A stretch of DNA of 5,663 nucleotides from Phycisphaerae bacterium (GTDB lineage Bacteria; Planctomycetota; Phycisphaerae; Sedimentisphaerales; Anaerohalosphaeraceae). A program made the position numbers and the translations under genes. Positions 1 through 5,663 of the stretch are shown here, in pieces (within the stretch, counting starts at the first letter, position 1; the number at the start of each line of letters is the position of its first letter). The notes under the pieces were generated by a model that was not told the DNA's origin, made no database searches, and saw only the letters and a list, made by a program, of their open reading frames with translations. The stretch is from NCBI GenBank assembly GCA_003567095.1, contig PXAQ01000132.1, forward strand, positions 1 to 5,663, written 5' to 3'.

Positions 1-584
1 GGATAAAATATCATATACCACTTGGGTTCAATCGGGTAATTGTCGATAATCAGTTTGAGGGTGCAGGCGTTGTACGTGTTGATCCAGAAGGCGATGCGCT
101 GCTCACGGTCCAGGCTCATCACGACGGCCGGATGCAATTGCTCCAGGAGGTTAGCGGCTCGGATCAAATCTATCCGCTTGCGGCGGAGGGTCGCGTAGTC
201 CACATCGCCGGTTTTGGAGACATATTCGTCGCTGAATATCCGATCAAAATATTCAAACAATTCCACGATATCTTCGGCATCCGGAAACATCGAGTCATAG
301 CCGTTGGGCTCTTCTTCCGACTCCTGCTGATCGGTGATCGCATCGGGCTCGGCGCCCTGAGGCGGCTCATTGGGGTCGGATGGTGTGGAGGGGATATCCG
401 GACTGGCTTGGTCGTCATTCTGGTCGCCGTCTGTCTGCGTTTGGGCAGGCGCACCGTGCGCGTTTTCGGCGTTATTTGCAAGGACTTCGGACAGAGCGGT
501 GATGCTCAGTACTATCCCGGCAAAGATTGCCGCCGCGGCCCACCAGCACCGCTTATGCTGCAATATCTCGCGTAATGTCATCAT
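1..584 (-). CDS. Secreted DUF547-domain protein, 3' part missing at window edge
   Basis: The reverse strand stays open from an ATG at 584-582 to the left edge, giving 194 visible residues; the C-terminus is outside the window. Residues 1-12 are polar and basic, 13-31 are hydrophobic, and a plausible signal-peptidase site follows Val-Leu-Ala at 34-36, so the protein is probably exported. Residues 37-96 form an acidic linker rich in Pro, Gln, Asp and Glu. From about 104 the sequence matches the start of DUF547 (PF04784): a VDYATL segment at 128-133, then AFWIN at 165-169 and YNA at 171-173, followed by an NYP at 182-184. These are the most recognisable signatures of that family. The biochemical role of DUF547 is not established and I assign none. 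A second in-frame ATG lies directly after the first (581-579); no good Shine-Dalgarno sequence precedes either, so the exact start is uncertain by one residue. The gene is divergent from the transporter operon. Family call is confident, function unknown. Confidence 0.88.
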   Translation of the reverse strand, partial: MMTLREILQHKRCWWAAAAIFAGIVLSITALSEVLANNAENAHGAPAQTQTDGDQNDDQASPDIPSTPSDPNEPPQGAEPDAITDQQESEEEPNGYDSMFPDAEDIVELFEYFDRIFSDEYVSKTGDVDYATLRRKRIDLIRAANLLEQLHPAVVMSLDREQRIAFWINTYNACTLKLIIDNYPIEPKWYMIFY

Positions 585-636
585 CCCGGTACGAAAAATG
601 ATTTTATGGTATTTACCAAGCTACTAATAACGTATT

Positions 637-668
637 GTTATAAAGACTGTTACTGCTTAGATTTTCAA
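637..668 (-). promoter_or_regulatory. Candidate promoter for the DUF547 gene
   Basis: On the minus strand TTGAAA (668-663) resembles a -35 box and TATAAC (642-637) a -10 box, each one mismatch from the sigma-70 consensus. The spacer is 20 bases, longer than the usual 16-18, which weakens the call. If used, it would leave a 5' leader of roughly 45-50 bases before the ATG at 584. This rests on consensus matching by eye only. Confidence 0.25.
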
Positions 669-835
669 AAGTTCATTGCCATAGGCCAGATACCCTTTAT
701 TCGGTATATTTTACGCGTCGAATAACAAAAGTTTACCAACTTTGTACACGAAAGTCTATATATGTTTGCAACGTCGTTTTTTCGGACCGGAAACTGAACT
801 AAACGACCGTCTCGGTTCGTATATACTGAAAAACC

Positions 836-864
836 TTGACAGTTATCCGATATGCGGGTAAGCT
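836..864 (+). promoter_or_regulatory. Candidate promoter for the transporter operon
   Basis: A perfect TTGACA -35 box at 836-841 is followed after 17 bases by TAAGCT at 859-864, which keeps only the first two and last bases of the TATAAT consensus. A better -10-like CATAAT at 870-875 is 28 bases away, too far to pair with this -35. The position, about 50 bases upstream of the first gene, is suitable. The GTATATAC palindrome at 819-826 lies 9 bases upstream of the -35 box and could be an operator. Which sigma factor is used is unknown. Confidence 0.35.
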
Positions 865-910
865 TTTATCATAATTTGTGCATTTATCGGTGATTCTAAT
901 TAAAGATGGT

Positions 911-914
911 AGGA
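911..914 (+). promoter_or_regulatory. Weak ribosome binding site favouring the ATG at 918
   Basis: AGGA at 911-914 lies three bases before the ATG at 918-920. The spacing is short, but it is the best Shine-Dalgarno match near this gene. The alternative in-frame ATG at 906 has only AAAG directly abutting it. The shorter start also gives a classic signal peptide beginning Met-Lys-Lys. This supports, without proving, the start at 918. Confidence 0.4.
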
Positions 915-917
915 TAT

Positions 918-2030
918 ATGAAAAAATTGATACTTTTGCTGTGTATTTTTGGCCTTTTCTGTCACAGTTTGCAGGCTGTTCCGATTGACCGAGTGTCGTC
1001 GGTTCGTGAACGTCTCCGGCAGACCGGCGATGAGCCGACCCAGTCCGATCGGAACGCGATTGATGATTTCTGGCATAGTGCCATGGATATGATGCTCTTG
1101 AGTGAGGAGTCCTCTGAGATTGTGTCGATTCGTCGAGAGATTCAGGAGCAAAAGGGCACCGAGCCGCTTAGTTTTTATGCCACTGTGTATACACAAATCG
1201 GCAGAGATCACTTGCAAACAGCTTTTGAGACGGTTGACCAGTGGGAGGCATCCGACAGCCGAACACTGATGCGTCGGAATTTGATGATTTTAACCGCCCA
1301 ACTGCGAAGCCCTCTGTTGGCAGAATTTGGGCTGGACCGGCTGGACGATGGGGATGATGTGGTTCGGTATTGGGCAGTGAAGAGCGTTGCCGGCAGGCGG
1401 ATAAGTTCACAGCTTATTGATCCGGCTACCGGCGATGATGCGTTAACCCAGCAGATCCTCGATGCGCTGCTTGATCGCGTTCAAGACGAGTCGGATATGG
1501 AGATTCTGCGTGCCATTGTGACATTTGCGGCCGGGGTGGACCGTCCGACGGCTCATGAGATTCTCCAGGCTGCTGCCCAGCGGCGGGCTCAGGCTTATAT
1601 GAACTGGGATGTGGCTGATGAGTGGTTCGACGGGTCACTGCTCAGGATGACGGGCCAGGTGATTCTCGAACAAAGCCCGTCCGAGGCTCGCGCGGCATTG
1701 GGGCGGCACTTTGCCGAGTTGCTCTCGCTGGTTTTCCAACGGTATATGGCCGATCCCAGTCCGTTGAGCGATGCTCAGCGGGATGCTTTGGTGGGCGTTA
1801 TTGCGGAGGTGGAAACGCAGGTTCTAAGCCGTATTATGGATCAGCAGACGCCTTTTATACGCCTTATTCAGCGCGGGGGTGCGGGGCTGGAACGCGAATT
1901 CGAGGCCTACTTCGGCAGCGGCGCCGGCCCGGGACACCTGGCGTCCCGTTTGGAATTTAATTATGGACGTACCGATGCCGACCAGCCTGTTCATACCCCG
2001 CCGCGGCTGCCCGATCCGCCGGAAAACTAG
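918..2030 (+). CDS. Secreted helical protein with HEAT-like segment, function unknown
   Basis: The gene encodes 370 residues from the ATG at 918, or 374 if the in-frame ATG at 906 is used. The N-terminus is a textbook Sec signal peptide: Lys-Lys at 2-3, a hydrophobic core at 4-15, and likely cleavage after Ser-Leu-Gln-Ala at 17-20. There is no lipobox. The mature protein appears almost entirely alpha-helical. Around residues 117-160 two helices joined by an Asp-rich turn (DDGDDVVRYWAVK, 143-155) resemble a HEAT-type repeat, and the helical pattern continues to about 310. The last 25 residues are Pro- and Asp-rich and probably disordered. No catalytic motif was seen. It stops 24 bases before the binding-protein gene with no visible terminator, so it probably heads the transporter operon. 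HEAT-type folds commonly serve as protein-binding scaffolds; a periplasmic partner role is only an inference. I do not recognise a characterised homologue. Confidence 0.82.
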   Translation: MKKLILLLCIFGLFCHSLQAVPIDRVSSVRERLRQTGDEPTQSDRNAIDDFWHSAMDMMLLSEESSEIVSIRREIQEQKGTEPLSFYATVYTQIGRDHLQTAFETVDQWEASDSRTLMRRNLMILTAQLRSPLLAEFGLDRLDDGDDVVRYWAVKSVAGRRISSQLIDPATGDDALTQQILDALLDRVQDESDMEILRAIVTFAAGVDRPTAHEILQAAAQRRAQAYMNWDVADEWFDGSLLRMTGQVILEQSPSEARAALGRHFAELLSLVFQRYMADPSPLSDAQRDALVGVIAEVETQVLSRIMDQQTPFIRLIQRGGAGLEREFEAYFGSGAGPGHLASRLEFNYGRTDADQPVHTPPRLPDPPEN

Positions 2031-2054
2031 TTGTCAGATTAATCGATACGGATT

Positions 2055-3890
2055 GTGAAAAAACTAGCCATATATTTTGCTGTTTCGCTTTTTGTTGTCT
2101 TCGGTGCGTCTCTGGTTATCGTCGGCTGTCAATGGCACAGGGTTGAACCCGACGACGATGAGATGGTCATCCGCGTGGCGTTGGGAACCAAGCTACAGAC
2201 ATTGGATGCCGGTAATATGCGCGATGTGTACGGGATGATGGTGGCCGGAGGCAATATTTACGAGACCCTGTACGGGTATCATTATCTCAAGCGCCCCTAT
2301 GAAATCGTTCCCGTTCTGGCCGCGGAGATGCCGACCATCAGCGATGACAAGCTGACCTATACCATCCCGATTCGCCGGGACGTTTACTTTCAGGACGATC
2401 CGTGCTTTCCCGACGGCATGGGGCGCAAGTTGACCGCACACGATTTTGTCTATGCCATCAAACGTGTCGCCAATGTCAAATATCGCAGCCAGAACTGGCC
2501 GCCGTACAGCAACCGCATTGTCGGATTGAATGCGTTTCGCGAGTATACCCGGCAGTTTGAAGACGAGTGGTCGGTCGATTACAGTTACGACGTCGAGGGC
2601 CTGCAGGCACTGGATGACTATACACTGCAAATCACGCTGGTTCGCCCCTGGCCGCAGTTGATCGAGTCGGCGTTGGCCGATACCGCCACCGCGCCGATGC
2701 CCAAAGAGGCGGTAGACTATTATCGCGGCAACATCCGCAACCGTCCGGTGGGGACCGGGCCGTTTCGGCTGAAAAACTGGCGGCGAGGCAGTTATCTTGA
2801 GTTGGTGCGCAATGAAAACTGGCGCGGCCAGACGTATCCGTCCGAGGGGGCCCCCGGCGACGCCGAGGCGGGCCTGCTGGACGATGCGGGAAAGCCGCTG
2901 CCGTTTGCCGACCGCGTTATCTTCCGTATTATAGAGGAAGACCAGCCGCGCTGGCTTCTGTTTATGCGGGGCGAGCTGGATATGTCGGGCATTCCCAAGG
3001 ACAATTTTGAAGAGGCCGTCGGCGCGGCCGGTCAGGATTTGACCGACAGCATGCGGCAGCGCAATATTGAACTGGAAACTTATGTTGACCCGTCTACCTT
3101 CTGGGTGGGGTTTAATCTGCGCGATCCGGTTCTGGGGCCCAACAGGCCGCTGCGAAAAGCGATTTCGCGGGCGATTGATCGCCAGGTGTTGATTGATCTG
3201 CTGTTTAACGGGCGTTTTGCGATTGCGCACGGGTTTATTTCCAAAGGCCTGAACCCCTACGACCCGGATATCATCGACTATGACTTTTCGCGTTATGATC
3301 CGGCCGAGGCCAGGCAATTGCTCGAAGAGGCCGAGGCAATCCATGGCGGCCCGATTCCGCCGCTGAGACTGGGCATGCCGGGAACGGATAATTTTGCGCG
3401 GCAGTACGGCCAATTTCTGCAAAAATATTTTTCCCGGGTCGGTCTGCGGCTGGAGGTGGATTACATGGACTGGCCGACGTATCTGTCGGAAATGAACAAC
3501 GGCCATTTGCAGATGTTCAGCAGCGGTGTCAGTGCCGGCTCGCCGGATGGGATTGGGTTTTTGATGATGTTCGGCACAAAATATTTTGCGCCGGGTCCGA
3601 ATACATTTTTCTATTCCAATCCTGAATATGACGAGCTGCTGGAGCAGGCCGAGGTGATGTTTGACACTCCGGAGCGCACCGAATTGTACCGGAAGATGGA
3701 ACGGATGGTGATGGACGACTATCCGGCGGTGTTTACCTCGCACCGGGTCTCGTATGCCCTGCTGCACGGGTGGTACAGGAATTACAAACCGCACGTGTTT
3801 TCGTACGATGTATTGAAATATCGGCGCGTGGATCTTGAAGAGCGAAATCGTTATAGTGACTTGCTGAGGGAACTGAGAAACAGACAATGA
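2055..3890 (+). CDS. Peptide ABC transporter substrate-binding lipoprotein (SBP_bac_5/OppA class)
   Basis: This 611-residue protein is the extracytoplasmic binding component of an oligopeptide/dipeptide-type ABC importer. The GTG start at 2055 is chosen because it begins directly with a signal peptide (Lys-Lys at 2-3, hydrophobic core 4-23). A lipobox Ile-Val-Gly-Cys ends at Cys25, so the mature protein should be lipid-anchored; Gln26 follows, not the Asp that favours inner-membrane retention in enterics. Family signatures of SBP_bac_5 (PF00496) include IYETLY at 68-73, the LAAEMP at 88-93, TYTIPIRRDVYFQDD at 101-115, LTAHDFVYAIKR at 126-137, and RPVGTGPFRL at 230-239. Length is somewhat above the roughly 540 residues of enteric OppA; part of the excess is an insertion at about 259-284. 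No strong Shine-Dalgarno is visible (GGA at 2050-2052 is only two bases from the start). Its TGA overlaps the next ATG. Family is certain; the ligand (peptide, opine, sugar or other) cannot be told. Confidence 0.95.
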   Translation: MKKLAIYFAVSLFVVFGASLVIVGCQWHRVEPDDDEMVIRVALGTKLQTLDAGNMRDVYGMMVAGGNIYETLYGYHYLKRPYEIVPVLAAEMPTISDDKLTYTIPIRRDVYFQDDPCFPDGMGRKLTAHDFVYAIKRVANVKYRSQNWPPYSNRIVGLNAFREYTRQFEDEWSVDYSYDVEGLQALDDYTLQITLVRPWPQLIESALADTATAPMPKEAVDYYRGNIRNRPVGTGPFRLKNWRRGSYLELVRNENWRGQTYPSEGAPGDAEAGLLDDAGKPLPFADRVIFRIIEEDQPRWLLFMRGELDMSGIPKDNFEEAVGAAGQDLTDSMRQRNIELETYVDPSTFWVGFNLRDPVLGPNRPLRKAISRAIDRQVLIDLLFNGRFAIAHGFISKGLNPYDPDIIDYDFSRYDPAEARQLLEEAEAIHGGPIPPLRLGMPGTDNFARQYGQFLQKYFSRVGLRLEVDYMDWPTYLSEMNNGHLQMFSSGVSAGSPDGIGFLMMFGTKYFAPGPNTFFYSNPEYDELLEQAEVMFDTPERTELYRKMERMVMDDYPAVFTSHRVSYALLHGWYRNYKPHVFSYDVLKYRRVDLEERNRYSDLLRELRNRQ

Positions 3891-5047
3891 CAGCCTTTAT
3901 TGTTCGACGCTTGCTCTACACCGTGCCGATTGTATTCGGCGTGCTGCTGCTGACGTTTGTGTTGTTTACGCTGCTGGGCGGGGATATTTCCTATCAGATT
4001 GCCGGCCGCGATGCCGACGCCGAGACCATTGCCGAAATACGGCGGGAGTACGGGCTGGACAAGCCGTTGTTTGTGGGTTTAAAACCGCTGGACGCCGACG
4101 ACTGGCAGCAGGCGGCCGACGAGGCGTTATTCGCCCAAGCCGAGGCGGCATTGCTCGAGCAGCGCCAGCGCGACGACCGTGTTGCGCGTCCTGTCGAGCC
4201 GTTTGAAATCGAGCAGAAAGCCAAAGACATCTGGCTGGCCGAGCTTTTCCGTCAGCGTCTCGGTAACGTCCAATTGGGCCGCGCAGCGGGGATGCTGGAT
4301 TTTGACAGCCAGTTCCGCAAGCATTTTACCAGCGCCCTGACGTTTAATTTCGGCTACGATCTGAACCGGGAGCGCATTACCGACCGCATCCGATGGGGGC
4401 TGGGCCCGTCGCTGGCGTTGACGATTCCGATCTTTCTGGGGACGCTGGTGATCTCGATCAGCCTGGCGCTGATCGTGGCGTTTGTGCGCGGCTCGGTGTG
4501 GGATGTGCTGGTGGTGATCATCTGCGTGACGGGGATGAGCATTCCCTATTTGAGCTTTATCATTTTCGGGCAGTATTTCTTTGCCTATGAGCTGGACTGG
4601 TTCCCGATTTTCTTTGTACCCGACCGGTCGATCTGGGTCAGCGTGGCGCTGCCGGTACTGATCGGTATCGCCGCCGGGTTGGGAGTCAGCCTGCGATTTT
4701 ACCGCACGGTGATGCTTGACGAGTTGCGAAGCGATTATGTGCGCACGGCGTTTGCCAAAGGCCTGACCACCCGCACGGTGCTGTTCAAGCATGTGCTCAA
4801 AAACGCGATGGTGCCGATTATCACCAACGTCGTGCTGTCAATTCCGTATCTGATTCTCGGCTCACTGCTGCTGGAGCGGTTTTTCGGCATTCCGGGGCTG
4901 GGTGATATGATGATTCAGGCGATTGCGTCGCGCGATTTTCTGGTGCTCAATGCGATGACGTTTATGATGTCACTGCTGATTATTGTCTTTACCCTGCTGA
5001 CGGACATCTGTTACGCATGGGTCGATCCGAGGGTCTCGCTGGAATAA
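3887..5047 (+). CDS. ABC transporter permease, OppB/DppB class, with enlarged first external loop
   Basis: This 386-residue inner-membrane protein is one half of the transport channel. The opening MTAFIVRRLLYTVPIVFGV and the first membrane helix (about 9-30) are typical of OppB/DppB. YGLDKPL at 55-61 follows as in the family. Further helices appear at about 174-200, 205-232, 250-270, 310-332 and 350-375. The EAA loop that contacts the ATPase is clear: DYVRTAFAKGL at 283-293, with the conserved Gly292 and then FKHVLKNAMVP at 300-310. The C-terminus ends DPRVSLE, near the usual DPR. E. coli OppB and DppB are about 306 and 339 residues; the excess lies between residues 62 and 152, where a charged, Gln/Glu/Arg-rich, helical segment replaces the short external loop. 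The start forms an ATGA overlap with the binding-protein stop, implying translational coupling. Substrate unknown. Confidence 0.95.
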   Translation: MTAFIVRRLLYTVPIVFGVLLLTFVLFTLLGGDISYQIAGRDADAETIAEIRREYGLDKPLFVGLKPLDADDWQQAADEALFAQAEAALLEQRQRDDRVARPVEPFEIEQKAKDIWLAELFRQRLGNVQLGRAAGMLDFDSQFRKHFTSALTFNFGYDLNRERITDRIRWGLGPSLALTIPIFLGTLVISISLALIVAFVRGSVWDVLVVIICVTGMSIPYLSFIIFGQYFFAYELDWFPIFFVPDRSIWVSVALPVLIGIAAGLGVSLRFYRTVMLDELRSDYVRTAFAKGLTTRTVLFKHVLKNAMVPIITNVVLSIPYLILGSLLLERFFGIPGLGDMMIQAIASRDFLVLNAMTFMMSLLIIVFTLLTDICYAWVDPRVSLE

Positions 5048-5049
5048 CG

Positions 5050-5663
5050 ATGGATACAATGAACCCGACATCACAAAAGCCTTCCAAAGGGCGCAGTTTG
5101 TGGGCCGACGGCTGGCGCCGCTTGAAAAAGCGCAAGCTGGCGATGGTCTGTTTTTGGATTTCGCTGGCCTATTTTGTATTGGCCGGGGCGGTGTTTGTCG
5201 CCGAGGTCACCGGCTGGGAGATCTATATGACCCAGTGGAATGAGTCTATCGGACCGTCCTATCAGGCGCCGGGCCAGGCGTATGAGTGGCAGACGCTGGA
5301 CGGCGAAGAAAAGTCCGGCTGGTCGCTTCTCGGGACGGATTTTCTGGGCCGCTCGACGCTGCGCAAGACCCTCTACGGCGCCAAAACGTCAATTGCTGTG
5401 GCCATGGGCGCCTCGATTATCAGCCTGCTGATCGGTGTGCCGCTGGGCGCGATCGCCGGCTATTTTCGCGGCTGGATCGATGATTTGATCTTGTGGCTGG
5501 TGACCACGCTCAATACCATTCCCGGCATTCTGCTGGTGATGGCCTTTGCGGTCGTCCTGCGGGACAGGACATTTTTCGGCATTCCCCTGCGCGGGATGAC
5601 GGGCGTGTACCTGGCGCTGGGGCTGACCAGTTGGGTCGGCATCGCCCGCCTGATTCGCGGCGA
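5050..5663 (+). CDS. ABC transporter permease, OppC/DppC class, cut by the window end
   Basis: The visible part is 204 residues and stays open to the right edge. The ATG at 5050 lies two bases after the previous stop, with GGA at 5041-5043 six bases upstream as a fair ribosome site; a second in-frame ATG at 5059 is possible. The short N-terminal cytoplasmic tail contains a basic KKRK at 26-29, then a first membrane helix at about 30-50. The OppC/DppC hallmark LLGTDFLGRS is at 93-102, followed by LYGAKTSI at 108-115, helices at about 113-137 and 146-172, the GYFRG turn at 137-141 and the IPGILL segment. The sequence breaks off at ARLIRG, just before the EAA motif would be expected. It should pair with the upstream OppB-type permease to form the channel. 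The segment between the first helix and GTD (about 51-92) is slightly long and rich in Trp, Tyr and Glu. Family confident, substrate not known. Confidence 0.94.
   Translation, partial: MDTMNPTSQKPSKGRSLWADGWRRLKKRKLAMVCFWISLAYFVLAGAVFVAEVTGWEIYMTQWNESIGPSYQAPGQAYEWQTLDGEEKSGWSLLGTDFLGRSTLRKTLYGAKTSIAVAMGASIISLLIGVPLGAIAGYFRGWIDDLILWLVTTLNTIPGILLVMAFAVVLRDRTFFGIPLRGMTGVYLALGLTSWVGIARLIRG

Larger units (their letters stand above)
585..917. other. AT-rich divergent intergenic region
   Basis: About 330 bases separate the start of the minus-strand DUF547 gene from the start of the plus-strand operon. The stretch is visibly richer in A and T than the flanking genes and contains no convincing reading frame, tRNA or rRNA segment. 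Because both neighbours are transcribed away from it, it should carry promoters for both. Candidate elements seen are a TTGACA box at 836-841, an 8-bp perfect palindrome GTATATAC at 819-826, a GTTATA (TATAAC on the minus strand) at 637-642 and a short inverted repeat at 690-707. No riboswitch or attenuator-like structure was recognised. Confidence 0.7.

Noticed and set aside
132..575. Plus-strand open frame of 147 codons
   Set aside because: It lies antisense to the DUF547 gene, whose conserved AFWIN/YNA motifs and signal peptide show the minus strand is the coding one. The plus-strand product has no recognisable features.
690..707. Inverted repeat ATACC/GGTAT with an 8-base loop
   Set aside because: A 5-bp stem is too short to call a terminator or operator, has no following T-run, and is expected by chance in this much AT-rich sequence.
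612..739. Direct repeat TTTACCAA at 612-619 and 732-739
   Set aside because: Two 8-base copies 120 bases apart, with no third copy or regular spacing, do not support a repeat array or a regulator binding pair.
900..1217. Minus-strand open frame of 105 codons over the start of the helical-protein gene
   Set aside because: It has no recognisable domain, and the plus strand carries a clear signal peptide at the same place.
1995..2054. Possible terminator between the helical-protein gene and the binding-protein gene
   Set aside because: The GC-rich CCGCCGCGG area near 2000 forms no convincing stem followed by a T-run, and the gap is only 24 bases, so read-through is more likely.
2193..3887. Minus-strand open frame of 564 codons opposite the binding-protein gene
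   Set aside because: Its length is striking, but it mirrors the codon pattern of the SBP_bac_5 gene and its product is rich in His, Arg, Pro and Gln with no domain resemblance. It is best explained as a shadow frame produced by codon bias.
4127..4792. Minus-strand open frame of 221 codons opposite the OppB-type permease
   Set aside because: The product is a low-complexity His/Gln/Arg-rich sequence without motifs, and the plus strand encodes an unmistakable permease.
1..5663. CRISPR array, insertion sequence, tRNA, rRNA or phage-like genes
   Set aside because: No spaced repeats, transposase-like motifs, terminal inverted repeats or cloverleaf-like segments were recognised on reading either strand.

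Overview
This looks like a chromosomal stretch from a Gram-negative, non-enteric bacterium. The coding DNA is moderately GC-rich and the one intergenic region is clearly AT-rich. Exported proteins with classical signal peptides, a secreted DUF547 protein, a secreted HEAT-like protein and weak Shine-Dalgarno sites would fit a Planctomycetes/Phycisphaerae-type organism. That placement is an inference from style only. No taxonomic marker gene is present.

Layout: positions 1-584 (minus strand) hold the N-terminal part of a secreted DUF547 protein whose C-terminus lies off the left edge. Positions 585-917 are an AT-rich divergent intergenic region with candidate promoters. From about 918 to the right edge, four plus-strand genes are tightly packed: a secreted all-helical protein with a HEAT-like segment (918-2030), a lipoprotein peptide-binding protein of the SBP_bac_5/OppA class (2055-3890), an OppB/DppB-class permease (3887-5047), and the start of an OppC/DppC-class permease (5050-5663, cut by the window end). 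Gaps are 24 bp, a 4-bp ATGA overlap and 2 bp, so one transcript is likely. ATPase genes (OppD/OppF type) would be expected further right but are not in view.

How the genes work together: the lipoprotein captures a peptide or similar ligand on the outer face of the inner membrane. It delivers the ligand to the heterodimeric channel formed by the two permeases, which ATPases encoded elsewhere would drive. The true substrate cannot be read from the sequence. The secreted helical protein at the head of the operon has no known transporter role; co-transcription is the only link.

The window is mostly an ordinary nutrient-uptake operon, and I see no clear evidence for a new defence, mobile or RNA-based system. 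The points most worth a second look are the operon-leading helical protein and an extra, charged, helical segment of about 75 residues in the first external loop of the OppB-type permease. A smaller insertion in the binding protein is also worth noting.
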